Below are positions 18,875 through 28,273 of a stretch of 64,000 nucleotides of DNA, piece after piece. The translations under genes and the position numbers were made by a program. This stretch comes from Streptomyces sp. STR69 (GTDB lineage: Bacteria > Actinomycetota > Actinomycetes > Streptomycetales > Streptomycetaceae). The DNA is taken from positions 186,001 to 250,000 of the forward strand of contig NZ_JALJRY010000013.1 in NCBI RefSeq assembly GCF_024519455.1, written 5' to 3'. Position 1 is the first letter of the stretch, and every line of letters begins with the position of its first letter. The notes below the pieces were generated by a model. It saw only the letters and a program-made list of their open reading frames with translations. It was not told where the DNA came from and made no database searches.

Positions 18875-19678
18875 ATGACACGCCACGGCGTACGCAGGAT
18901 CGTCCCCCTGCTGCTGGGCTGGGAGGAACTCCCCAAGTCCGTCTCCGTGCACGGCGCCCCGTACGAGGAACGGCTGCGTGAACCCGTACCGGCGGTCCTC
19001 CTGGAGTGCGACGGCGGCTGGCTGTTGCTCGACACGGGCTTCAACACGGCACTGATCCGGGACCCGGCCCTGCGCCGCCGCTTCTACGGCTCCCCCAACT
19101 ACCGGCCGATCCTGCCGGGTCCGGGCGAGCCTCTGGAGGAGGCCCTCGACGCGGCCGGCATCGCGATGGACGCGATCCACGCGGTGGCCGTCAGTCATCT
19201 GCACGCCGATCACGCGGGCGGACTCAAGCACTTCGCGGGCCGGGTGCCGGTGCACGTACAGCGCGAGGAGCTGGCCTACGGCCTGTCCGGGCAGCCGGAG
19301 GTCGAGCGCCACTCGATCTTCCGCGTCGACTTCGACGACCCGCGCATCGACTGGCGCCAGGCCGAGGGCGACACCGAGATCGCCCCGGGTGTGACCGCCG
19401 TACTGACGGCCGGGCACACTCCCGGACACCAGAGCTTCGTGGTCGACCTCGCGGACGGCGGCGGTTTCGTGTTCGCCTTCGACGCCGCCGACCTCACCGA
19501 GAACATCGAGCACGAGCGTCCGATCGGCGCCTCGATCGGTGTCGACCCGGAAAGCACGGTGGAGCCCATCCGCCGGCTCAAGCGCATCGCCGCCGAACGC
19601 GGCTACGAACTCGTCCCCGGTCATGACCCCGTGGTCTGGCCGGAGTTGATCCACCGCCGGGGCGTACCGGACGCGTAG
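18875..19678 (+). CDS. Metallo-beta-lactamase-fold lactonase (AHL lactonase-like)
   Basis: A 267-residue MBL-fold hydrolase of the N-acyl-homoserine lactonase/AttM type. Zinc ligands are all visible: SHLHADHAGG (HxHxDH, near residue 109), the histidine in AGHTPGHQSF, the bridging aspartate in FAFDAADL, and the last histidine in VPGHDPVVW. LLDTGFNT near residue 55 is the usual early strand. No Shine-Dalgarno is seen before the ATG at 18875. Family members open homoserine lactones, gamma-butyrolactone or other lactones. Because its promoter carries the same two-part site as the two catabolic operons, I infer a role in the same pathway (opening a lactone intermediate) rather than signal quenching; both remain possible. 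Confidence 0.85.
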   Translation: MTRHGVRRIVPLLLGWEELPKSVSVHGAPYEERLREPVPAVLLECDGGWLLLDTGFNTALIRDPALRRRFYGSPNYRPILPGPGEPLEEALDAAGIAMDAIHAVAVSHLHADHAGGLKHFAGRVPVHVQREELAYGLSGQPEVERHSIFRVDFDDPRIDWRQAEGDTEIAPGVTAVLTAGHTPGHQSFVVDLADGGGFVFAFDAADLTENIEHERPIGASIGVDPESTVEPIRRLKRIAAERGYELVPGHDPVVWPELIHRRGVPDA

Positions 19679-19767
19679 CGAGGAGTGGCCGAACAGCGCC
19701 CACAGCCCGGTTCACACGCCTTTAACACCCGGGACACGGGAGGGACTCTGTGGCCCGTGAACATGTT

Positions 19768-19797
19768 ATTGGATCCAATCTTGACACTTTGAGATCC
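19768..19797. promoter_or_regulatory. GGATCC-type operator, copy 2 (ABC/catabolic operon promoter)
   Basis: ATTGGATCCAAT, a 12-bp perfect palindrome at 19768-19779, followed by a second core AGATCC at 19792-19797. Core starts (19771 and 19792) are 21 bp apart. The site overlaps the candidate -35 box and spacer of the operon promoter, so a bound protein would block it: repression is the simple reading. Confidence 0.7.
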
Positions 19798-19810
19798 ATT
19801 ATCCGAGGAT
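19781..19810 (+). promoter_or_regulatory. Candidate promoter of the 19831-32223 operon
   Basis: A perfect TTGACA at 19781-19786 and GAGGAT at 19805-19810, 18 nt apart. Transcription would begin a few bases before the GGAGG ribosome-binding site at 19821, giving a very short leader to the ATG at 19831. Confidence 0.45.
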
Positions 19811-19830
19811 CGGTGCCCAAGGAGGCCCAC

Positions 19831-21486
19831 ATGCCGGACCAGTCAGCTGGATCGTCCTCACCCGGCTCCACCCCGTCGACGGCGTCGCGCCGCACCATGC
19901 TCCGGGGCGCGGGACTCCTCGGAGTGGGAGTCGGCTTCGGGCTCCCCGCCCTGCTCAGTGCCTGCGGTGCCGCGGCCGACGACGCCAAGGGAAGCAGCAA
20001 GGGCGGCACGCTGACCCTCGCCATCGACGCCACGAGCGCAGTCAACGACCCGTCGTTCTACACCTCGTTGGGCGACTGGATGGCCGTCGACTGCATCTGC
20101 CGGGGCCTGACCTTCATCTCCTTCGAGACCAACGAACCCACCCCCGACCTGGCCAAGAGCTGGACCATCTCCGACGACCAGCTCACCTACACCTTCGCCC
20201 TGCGCGAGGGCATCAAGTTCCATGACGGTACGACGCTGACCTCGGCGGACGTACTGGCCAGTCTGGGCCGGCAGTTCGACGAGAAGGACCCGACGCTGCC
20301 CAAGGGCGCCACCCGCCCCCTGTCCGACCTCGGCGCGAACGTAGCCTCGCTGACCGCTCCGGACGACCTCACCGTCAAGATGGTCCTCAAGAAGCCGGAC
20401 CGGACGGCCCTCGGCCAGCTGTCCGACATCGGTGGCCGCATCATCTCCAAGGCCGCACTGAAGAAGTACGGCGCGGACGTCGGCAAGCACCTCGTCGGCA
20501 CCGGCCCGTTCGCCTTCTCCGCCGCCACCTCCGGCCAGTCCATCACCCTCACGGCCTTCGACGACTTCCGCCTCGGCAGACCGCCCGTCGACCGGCTGGT
20601 GCTCCGCCAGGTCCAGGACCCCTCGACGATCGTCAGTTCGCTGCTCAGCGGCGACATCTCGGCCACCCAGTTCACCCCGTACTCCGCCGCCGCACAGCTG
20701 CGCAAGGACGACTCGGTGACGGTCTACAAGACGCCGTACAACGCCAACGCGATCCTGATGATCGACGCCCGCCGGGTCCCCGAGTTGAAGGTCCGCCAGG
20801 CCATCAACCTCGCGATAGACCGCAAGGCCATCCTCGACCAGGCCTTCTACGGCGTCGGCGCGCTGCCCGGTGGCTACGCCATCCCGCCCGCGCAGAGCGG
20901 CTACGACACCAGCCTCGCCGACCTCAGCACACAGGACACCGCGAAGGCGAAGAAGCTCGTCGCCGAGGCCGGCGCGGGCGGCCGGCGCATCCGGCTCATG
21001 GCGGCGAGCGACTCCTGGCACCCGAAGGCCGCGCAGATCGTCGCCCAGAACCTCACCGACGTCGGCTTCAAGGTGGTCACCACCTCCGTCGACCCGGCCA
21101 CCTACTTCACCCGGCTCCTCGACGGCAAGGACGACTATCACGACCTGATGATCTGGGAGCGCAACACCTACGTCCCGGACGCCAACGACATGGTCGGCGC
21201 CATGGCCAGCCCCACCGGTCTCTACGGCGCGACCATCACCGGCATGGACACGCTCAAGGACGCCGCCTCGCTCCAGACGGAGCTGGACACGGCCAAGAAC
21301 CTCCCCCTCGGCGCCCAGCGCACGGCTGCCTACACAAAGATCCAACGCCGTTGGGCCGAGGACTACATGGTCCTGTCGATGCTGGCCTGCTTCGCCAACC
21401 TGGTGGTCAGCGGCTCGCACGTGAAGCACATGAACACGGCGGCGCTGGCCAACCACCGCTGTTACATGGAGAAAGCAAGTGTCTGA
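19831..21486 (+). CDS. Peptide/nickel-type ABC transporter substrate-binding lipoprotein (SBP family 5)
   Basis: A 551-residue family-5 solute-binding protein. The signal has a Tat-like SRRTMLRGAG followed by a lipobox LLSAC, so it is probably a Tat-exported lipoprotein. The body shows the family landmarks LTYTFALREGIKFHDGT, VGTGPFAFSA and VRQAINLAIDRKAIL. The ATG at 19831 was chosen because AAGGAGG lies just upstream; the in-frame GTG at 19750 has none and would override the promoter region. First gene of an operon for a complete importer (two permeases, two ATPases) plus catabolic enzymes. Family members take up peptides, but also opines, nickel and glycosidic or amide compounds; the enzyme set suggests an amine or amide conjugate. 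Confidence 0.92.
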   Translation: MPDQSAGSSSPGSTPSTASRRTMLRGAGLLGVGVGFGLPALLSACGAAADDAKGSSKGGTLTLAIDATSAVNDPSFYTSLGDWMAVDCICRGLTFISFETNEPTPDLAKSWTISDDQLTYTFALREGIKFHDGTTLTSADVLASLGRQFDEKDPTLPKGATRPLSDLGANVASLTAPDDLTVKMVLKKPDRTALGQLSDIGGRIISKAALKKYGADVGKHLVGTGPFAFSAATSGQSITLTAFDDFRLGRPPVDRLVLRQVQDPSTIVSSLLSGDISATQFTPYSAAAQLRKDDSVTVYKTPYNANAILMIDARRVPELKVRQAINLAIDRKAILDQAFYGVGALPGGYAIPPAQSGYDTSLADLSTQDTAKAKKLVAEAGAGGRRIRLMAASDSWHPKAAQIVAQNLTDVGFKVVTTSVDPATYFTRLLDGKDDYHDLMIWERNTYVPDANDMVGAMASPTGLYGATITGMDTLKDAASLQTELDTAKNLPLGAQRTAAYTKIQRRWAEDYMVLSMLACFANLVVSGSHVKHMNTAALANHRCYMEKASV

Positions 21487-22396
21487 GACGACGGCCGCTC
21501 CGGCGCCCGTGGCGACCGCACGGCCTCCCACGCCCCCTGCCTCCTCGACCGTGCGGACCGTCCTGGCCGCCTGGCGCGGGCGCAGGTTGGCGCGGTCCTG
21601 GCCCGCCGTGCTGTCCTGGCTGGTGCTGATCGTCCTGGTCCTGGTGGCGGTCGTAGGACCGCTGCTGGTCCAGACGGACCCGCTGCGTCAGACCTCGTCG
21701 GCGCTGCTGCCCATGGGTTCGTCCGGCCATCTGTTCGGCACGGACGACCTGGGCCGCGACGAACTGGCCCGACTGGTGCACGGCGCACGGCCGTTGCTGC
21801 TGGTGGCGTTCGCGGCGACCGCGCTGGCGGCCGTCGTGGGAACCGGGATCGGACTCGTCGCCGGGTATGCGGGCGGTGTCGTCGAGCAGATCCTGATGCG
21901 GATCGTCGACCTCGCCCTCGCCTTCCCCTCCATCCTGCTCGTCATCCTCCTCGTGGCAGCCGCAGGACCGGGCACGCTCAGTCTGGTCTTCGGCATCGGC
22001 GTGTCCCTCGCACCCGGTCTGGCCCGGCTGGCCCGTGCCCTGACCGCGCGCGAGGCGGCTCATGACTACGTCGTCGCCGCCAAGTTGGGCGGCACCCGCA
22101 CCTCGCGCATCCTTGCCCGCGAACTCCTCCCGAACATCGCCGGACCGATGCTCGCCCAGGTCGTCATGACGCTGTCGATCGCAGCCGGTTTCGCCGCCGG
22201 CCTCTCCTACCTCGGCCTCGGCATCCAGCCCCCGCAGCCCGACTGGGGCTACATGGTCCAGGCGGGCCAGGAGTTCCTCTACACGGCACCCCGACTGGTC
22301 GTCCTGCCCGCGACGTTCACGCTGCTGTTCGTCGTCGCCTGCAACTTCGTGGGCGACGACCTGCGGGACGCGCTCGACGTGAAGGGGCCCGCGTGA
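21479..22396 (+). CDS. ABC transporter permease, DppC/OppC type
   Basis: A 305-residue inner-membrane permease. After a cytoplasmic Pro/Ala-rich N-terminus comes a first hydrophobic helix (VLSWLVLIVLVLVAVVGPLL), the DppC-specific HLFGTDDLGRDELARLVHGA, and the permease EAA loop (AREAAHDYVVAAKLGGTRTS) that contacts the ATPases. GTG at 21479 overlaps the stop of the binding-protein gene. Pairs with the next permease to form the channel of the importer. Confidence 0.92.
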   Translation: MSETTAAPAPVATARPPTPPASSTVRTVLAAWRGRRLARSWPAVLSWLVLIVLVLVAVVGPLLVQTDPLRQTSSALLPMGSSGHLFGTDDLGRDELARLVHGARPLLLVAFAATALAAVVGTGIGLVAGYAGGVVEQILMRIVDLALAFPSILLVILLVAAAGPGTLSLVFGIGVSLAPGLARLARALTAREAAHDYVVAAKLGGTRTSRILARELLPNIAGPMLAQVVMTLSIAAGFAAGLSYLGLGIQPPQPDWGYMVQAGQEFLYTAPRLVVLPATFTLLFVVACNFVGDDLRDALDVKGPA

Positions 22397-23463
22397 CCAC
22401 CGCACTGCTCCCCCTCCGCAGGCCCAAGTGGGCAGCGGGACCAACCCTGTTGGTCCTACGACGGCTCGCGGTCATCCCCGTCGTCCTGTTCGCGCTGGCC
22501 AGCCTGGTGTTCCTCGCGATGCGGCTGCTGCCCGGCTCACCCGCGACCTCGCTCGCGGCCGGCGGCAACAACCTCTCCGCAGCCGAACTGGCCGCGAACG
22601 AGGCTCGCGTCAACAAGGCACTCGGCCTCGACCGACCGCTCCTCGCCCAATACGGCACCTTCCTCAACGACTTGGTGCACCTGCGGCTCGGCACCTCGTT
22701 CTACGGCTCCAACAGCGTCCTGGGTCTGCTCGGCGACGCACTCCCCGCCACGATCGAGCTGACGCTCGCGGCGATGACGATCGCGGTCCTGCTCGGTGTC
22801 GTCACCGGGGTCATCGCCGCGCTGCGCAAGGGGAGTTGGATCGACCACTCGACCCGGGCCGTCGCCACGGTCAGCTTCTCCCTGCCGTGGTTCGCGCTCG
22901 GAGTGCTCGGCATCGTCGTGTTCGGCGTGTGGCTGCGCTGGCTCCCGGTCCTGGGCCGACTGCCCAGCTCGCTGGACTACAACCCGACCACCAACTTCGT
23001 TCTCCTCGACGCGATTCTGCAGAACCGCCCCGAGCTGGTGTGGCCCTGGATCCAGCATCTGATCCTGCCCGCCGTCACGTTGGCGCTGTCGATGGCCGGG
23101 TTCATCACCCGCATCGTGCGCGCCTCGGTGCTGGAGGTCCTCGACGACGACTTCGTCAGGACCGCGCGGATGAAGGGCCTGAGCGAGAGCGTGGTGATCC
23201 GCCACCACGTGCTGCGCAACTCCTGGCTGCCCATCGTGACCGTCCTGGGGCTCCAGTTCGGGTCCCTGCTGGGCGGTTCGGTGATCACCGAGACGGTCTT
23301 CTCGTACGCCGGTGTCGGCCGCCTGCTCGTGCAGGGCGTCCTGCAACGGGACTACCCCGTCGTGCAGGGCGCCGCCCTCGCCATCGCGCTCCTCTTCACC
23401 CTGGTCAACCACGCGGTGGACGTGCTCTACACGGTCCTCGATCCGCGGCTACGGAAAGGATGA
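22393..23463 (+). CDS. ABC transporter permease, DppB/OppB type
   Basis: A 356-residue permease of the DppB type: N-terminal helix (LAVIPVVLFALASLVFLAMR) with the following LGLDRPLLAQYGTFL, a BPD_transp_1 core, and the EAA loop DDFVRTARMKGLSESVV. The C-terminus YTVLDPRLRKG is standard for the family. GTG start at 22393 overlaps the upstream stop (GTGA). The gene order C-B is reversed relative to the common B-C order. Confidence 0.92.
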   Translation: MTTALLPLRRPKWAAGPTLLVLRRLAVIPVVLFALASLVFLAMRLLPGSPATSLAAGGNNLSAAELAANEARVNKALGLDRPLLAQYGTFLNDLVHLRLGTSFYGSNSVLGLLGDALPATIELTLAAMTIAVLLGVVTGVIAALRKGSWIDHSTRAVATVSFSLPWFALGVLGIVVFGVWLRWLPVLGRLPSSLDYNPTTNFVLLDAILQNRPELVWPWIQHLILPAVTLALSMAGFITRIVRASVLEVLDDDFVRTARMKGLSESVVIRHHVLRNSWLPIVTVLGLQFGSLLGGSVITETVFSYAGVGRLLVQGVLQRDYPVVQGAALAIALLFTLVNHAVDVLYTVLDPRLRKG

Positions 23464-23468
23464 CTCGC

Positions 23469-24158
23469 ATGGACATCGTGCTGGTCCACGGCGCCGGCGG
23501 ACGGCCGACGACCTGGTCGGCGGTGCAGCCCCTGCTGGCAGCCCACGGCCACCGGCTGTTCACCGTCACCAACCCGATGACCTCGCTGGAGGACGACGTC
23601 GCCAACACGGCGGCCGTGTTGGCGGAGACGACGGGCCCGGTGCTGCTGGCCGGGCACTCCTACGGCGGCGCGGTCATCAGCAATGTCGGGCGCGATCCGC
23701 GGGTCAAGGGGCTTGTCTACATAGCCGCGTTCGGGCCGGACGAGGGCGAGACGGTCAGCGGGATCGTGGAGCGCTACGAGGAGGCCGAGATCTCCAAGTA
23801 CATGCGGCGCGGCCCGAACGGCGAGTGGAAGTCCGAGACGAGCGAGGAGTTCTGGGCGGAGATAGGCCCCGACCTCTCCCCCGAGCAGCGAGCCGTGGTG
23901 GAGGCGGAGGGCCGCAAGGCGGAGAACCTCATCTTCACCCAGCCGACGGGCGCACCGGCCTGGCGCACCCTCCCCAGTTGGTACCTGGTCGCCGACGACG
24001 ACCGCACGCTGCGCCCGGAGATCCAGAACGACATGGCGGCCCGGATGAAGGCGACCGTCGAGCACGTACCCGGCAGCCACTACACGACCCTGGTGTGGCC
24101 GGAGCGCGTCGCCGACCTGATCCACACGGCGGCCCTGGCCGTGGGCGACGGCTCATGA
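23469..24158 (+). CDS. Alpha/beta hydrolase (EstC/salicylate-esterase-like) inside the ABC operon
   Basis: A 229-residue serine hydrolase: MDIVLVHGAGGRPTTWSAVQ gives the oxyanion-hole HGAGG, LAGHSYGGAV is the serine nucleophile elbow, the acid is probably in YLVADDDRTL, and the histidine is in VPGSHYTTLVWPE. This is the short EstC/HNL-like class that cleaves esters or amides, sometimes hydroxynitriles. AAAGGA before the ATG at 23469 favours that start over the ATG at 23460, which overlaps the permease stop. It sits between the permeases and the ATPases, so it is probably tied to the transported substrate: a first hydrolysis on entry is likely but unproven. Confidence 0.88.
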   Translation: MDIVLVHGAGGRPTTWSAVQPLLAAHGHRLFTVTNPMTSLEDDVANTAAVLAETTGPVLLAGHSYGGAVISNVGRDPRVKGLVYIAAFGPDEGETVSGIVERYEEAEISKYMRRGPNGEWKSETSEEFWAEIGPDLSPEQRAVVEAEGRKAENLIFTQPTGAPAWRTLPSWYLVADDDRTLRPEIQNDMAARMKATVEHVPGSHYTTLVWPERVADLIHTAALAVGDGS

Positions 24159-25164
24159 CGTCCGCACCCGTGCTCGAAGTCCGGGATCTGCGCGTCCAGT
24201 TCGACGTACCGGCGGGCCGACTGCCGGCCGTGGACGGAGTGGACCTGACTCTCCACCAGGGCGAAGTCCTCGCGCTGGTAGGCGAGTCGGGGTCCGGGAA
24301 GTCCGCCCTGTCGATGAGCCTGGTCGGCCTCAACCGCGGTCCACGCACCCACATCAGCGGCGAGGCGGTCTTCAAGGGCCGTGACCTCGTCGCCGCGTCG
24401 GAGCGGGAGTTGCGCGGCGTGCGCGGCAAGGACATCTCGGTCGTCTTCCAGGACGCGCTGGCCGCACTCAACCCACTGCACCGCGCGGGCGCCCAGGTCT
24501 CCGAGATGATCCGCGCCCACCGGGACGTGACGCGGGGTCAGGCGACGGCCCGGGCCGTGGAGTTGCTCGGCGAGGTCGGCATCGCGGGCCCCTACCGCAC
24601 GGCACGCGCCTACCCGCACCAACTCTCCGGGGGCATGCGCCAACGCGTGATGATCGCGATGGGCCTGGCCAACGATCCGGCGGTACTGATCGCCGACGAG
24701 CCCACCACCGCCCTCGACGTCACGATCCAGGCCCAGGTCCTGGCCGTCCTCAAACGCGTCCAGCGCGACCACGGCACCTCCGTCCTGCTGATCACCCACG
24801 ACCTGGGCGTCGTGGCCGAGGTCGCGGACCGGGTGGCGGTGATGTACGCGGGCCGGATCGTGGAGCAGGGTCTGCGCGAGGAGGTGCTGTTCCACCCCCA
24901 ACACCCTTACACGATGGGGTTGTTGGGCTCCGTCCCACCCATCGACGGTCCTGTCGTACGACGGCTGCCGACCATCTCGGGCAGCCCGCTCACCGGCGTG
25001 GACCGACCCTCCGGCTGCGCGTTCGCACCCCGCTGTCCCTTCGTCCACGACGCGTGTTCCGAACGACCCGTGCTGCGGCAGCGGCACGGCGACGACGGAC
25101 ACCTCGACGCCTGTGTGCTGCCCTCCCCCGCCCGCGCCACGGCCCGTTCCCAGGGAGGCCTCGC

Positions 25165-25168
<4 letters not shown>
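24155..25168 (+). CDS. ABC transporter ATPase, DppD/OppD type
   Basis: A 337-residue ATPase: Walker A GESGSGKSALSMS, Q-loop VFQDALAALNP, signature LSGGMRQRVMIAMGL, Walker B VLIADEPTTALDV and the switch histidine in LLITHDLGVVAEVADRV. The C-terminal oligopeptide-type extension has the cysteine-rich GCAFAPRCPFVHDAC, which in some family members binds an iron-sulfur cluster. The ATG overlaps the stop of the hydrolase gene (ATGA). Confidence 0.93.
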
Positions 25169-26127
<959 letters not shown>

Positions 26128-26161
26128 CGAACAGCCAACAACAAGCTAAGGACGAACCGCC

Positions 26162-26926
26162 TTGATCATCGACGCGTACAACACGACCCAGGACGTCCGC
26201 GGCCGTTCCGACTACCTCACCGGCGCCCGCAAGGGCCAGGCCCCGCCGCCGTACAAACCCTTCGAGCCGCGCCGCATCCTCGACCGGATGGACGCGGCCG
26301 GGGTGGACATGGCGATGGTGTGCTCGCTCGCGCAGCGCATCGAGAACGACTTCATCGCCTCGCTGGTGACCTCGTATCCGGACCGGTTCTTCGGCTTCGG
26401 CCAGGTCATGCCGCAGGCGGACGACGCGCTCGACGAGATCGACCGGATGGCCGACGCGGGGCTGGTGGGGCTGAAGCTGCACCCGAGCCTGCACGGCTAT
26501 CACGTCGCCGACCACGGCCTCCTGGACCCGGTCTTCGAGGCGTGTGCGCGGCGCGGACTGCTCGTCCTCGTCAATGCTCTCGACGACGCCTTCTGCGCGC
26601 CGCTGGCCATCGAGGAGATCGCCCGGGACCACCCCCAAGTGCCCACGATCATCGCCCACATGGGGGCGGTGTGGAACGTGCCGGAGGCGATCATCGTGGC
26701 CGAGCGGCAGCCGCACGTGTATCTGGAGACTTCGGCGACGCTGATGAGCGACGTGAAGCGCGCCTACGCGCGGCTCGGGCCGGAGAAGATCCTCATGGGC
26801 AGCGAGTGGCCCGGCTCCGACTTCGACCTGGAACGCATGAAGATCTCCAAGGCGGTCGAGGACGAGAAGGACCGGGCGCTCGTCGAAGGCGGCAACATGG
26901 CCCGGCTGTTGGGGCTGACGGTATGA
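26162..26926 (+). CDS. Amidohydrolase-2-fold protein with most metal ligands lost
   Basis: A 254-residue TIM-barrel protein of the amidohydrolase_2 (ACMSD-like) family, with TTG start at 26162 and AAGGA upstream. Recognisable segments are MIIDAY, LKLHPSLHGY, IIAHMG and ILMGSEWPGSD. In active members strand 1 carries HxH, strand 5 a His, strand 8 an Asp. Here these read Y-N-T (DAYNTTQ), N (VLVNA) and E (GSEWP); only the strand-6 histidine remains. The homologue at 57845 keeps all of them. So this protein is probably not a normal metal-dependent hydrolase: a binding protein, a metal-free enzyme or a decarboxylase with altered chemistry. It lies 34 nt after the ABC genes and overlaps the deaminase gene. 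Confidence 0.8.
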   Translation: MIIDAYNTTQDVRGRSDYLTGARKGQAPPPYKPFEPRRILDRMDAAGVDMAMVCSLAQRIENDFIASLVTSYPDRFFGFGQVMPQADDALDEIDRMADAGLVGLKLHPSLHGYHVADHGLLDPVFEACARRGLLVLVNALDDAFCAPLAIEEIARDHPQVPTIIAHMGAVWNVPEAIIVAERQPHVYLETSATLMSDVKRAYARLGPEKILMGSEWPGSDFDLERMKISKAVEDEKDRALVEGGNMARLLGLTV

Positions 26927-27381
26927 GCGCCGCGAGCGTGCGCCCCGTGGCCGTACCGCCGTCGATGCACGAGGACGACGTCGAACTCCTCGCCACCGCA
27001 CAGAACTTGCTGGCCCGGGTGTGGCAGTCGGGCCGGCACGAGGTCGCGACCGCGCTGCGCACGGCGGACGGCAGGGTCCACACCGGGGTCCATGTGGAGG
27101 GTTCCTGCCGGCGGAGTTCGATCTGTGCCGAGGGGGTTGCCATGGGCACCGCCCGGGGCGCCCTGCCCGCCGGGGCGGAGTTGAGCATCACGTCGGTGGT
27201 GTCGGTGCAGATCAAGCCGGCGGGCTGGTTCCGGATCATCGCCCCGTGCGGGGTGTGCCGCGAGCTGATCAGCGACTACTGCCCGGACGCCACCGTGTGG
27301 GTCACCACGGTCGACGGGGACAAGCCCGTCCCGCTGCGCGCCCTGGACCTGCTGCCCGAGAAGAGCCGACGCCGATGGTGA
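26923..27381 (+). CDS. Cytidine deaminase-fold zinc deaminase
   Basis: A 152-residue CDA-type protein. Zinc site: SSICAEGVAMG gives the first Cys and the proton-shuttling Glu, and IIAPCGVCREL gives PCxxC. The length and sequence resemble tetrameric cytidine/blasticidin-S deaminases rather than guanine/tRNA deaminases. ATG at 26923 overlaps the upstream stop. Placed among degradative enzymes and followed by a creatininase-family gene, it more likely removes an amino/imino group from an imported cyclic compound than salvages cytidine; this is inference from context. Confidence 0.87.
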   Translation: MSAASVRPVAVPPSMHEDDVELLATAQNLLARVWQSGRHEVATALRTADGRVHTGVHVEGSCRRSSICAEGVAMGTARGALPAGAELSITSVVSVQIKPAGWFRIIAPCGVCRELISDYCPDATVWVTTVDGDKPVPLRALDLLPEKSRRRW

Positions 27382-27410
27382 GCGCCACCGGCCCCGAGGA
27401 GAGGAGAGCC

Positions 27411-28262
27411 ATGTCGTCCGTCTTCGTCACCGGTCCGTCCGGACGGACCGTCCCCACCGGGCTCGATGTCCCCGAACTCGCCGCGCAGTTGGGCGGATCC
27501 GGGACGCCGGTGCTGTGGGAGGAGCTGACCTGGCCGGAGGCCGAGTCCACGGCTGCCGCCCAGGACGCCGTCATCATCCCCGTGGGCGCCACCGAACAGC
27601 ACGGCCCCCATCTCCCCCTCGCCGTGGACACCCGGATCTGCGAGGCGGTCGCCCTCGGCGTCTCCGCACTGACCGGCGTGCCCGTCGTTCCACCGCTGAG
27701 CTTCGGTGTGTCCGCGTCCCACGGCGACTTCGCGGGGACGGTGGCGCTGCGGCCCGAGACGATGATCGCCGTGATCGAGGACGTCATCGACTCGCTGTAC
27801 GCCTCCGGAGTACGGCAGTTCGTGCTGCTCAACGGGCACATCTGGAACAACGGCGCGCTCGACGTGTCGGCCGAGAAGCTGAGGGTCCGTCATCGGGACG
27901 CGCGGGTGCGGGCGTTGGGGTACGTGACCATGTACCCGGGGCCCGAGGTCGACGGACACGTCACGTACGGGCGGGCGTTGATGCACGCCAACTTCTTCGA
28001 GACGTCCGTGATGCTGCACCTCGCACCCGAGCTGGTGCGGATGGAGCGGGCCACCTCGCATGTCGACGTCGACTCGTTCTGGGACTACCGCATGGACCAG
28101 GTCAGCGAGACCGGGGTCTGGGGCCGGGACGTGGCCGACGCGAACCCCAAGCACGGCGAGGCGGAGTTCGACCGCTGCGTCCTGACCACAGCCCGGGCGG
28201 TGTCCACGGCGGTCCGCGAGCCGTGGCCCGACCCCACTCACCAACCCGGACGCCAGGCGTGA
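27411..28262 (+). CDS. Creatininase-family amidohydrolase
   Basis: A 283-residue protein with the creatininase hallmark VGATEQHGPHLPLAVDT, which supplies metal-binding Glu, His and Asp, and LLNGHIWNNGALD in place of the usual NGHGGN. The family (creatinine amidohydrolase, F420 pathway formamide hydrolase, MftE-like) cleaves cyclic or small amides using two metal ions. The ATG at 27411 is preceded by GAGGAGAGGAG, a strong ribosome-binding site, and was preferred over ATG 27375, which would overlap the deaminase stop. In this operon a cyclic amide such as a lactam, hydantoin or creatinine-like ring is the natural guess. Confidence 0.88.
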   Translation: MSSVFVTGPSGRTVPTGLDVPELAAQLGGSGTPVLWEELTWPEAESTAAAQDAVIIPVGATEQHGPHLPLAVDTRICEAVALGVSALTGVPVVPPLSFGVSASHGDFAGTVALRPETMIAVIEDVIDSLYASGVRQFVLLNGHIWNNGALDVSAEKLRVRHRDARVRALGYVTMYPGPEVDGHVTYGRALMHANFFETSVMLHLAPELVRMERATSHVDVDSFWDYRMDQVSETGVWGRDVADANPKHGEAEFDRCVLTTARAVSTAVREPWPDPTHQPGRQA

Positions 28263-28273
28263 AGGAGAACACC

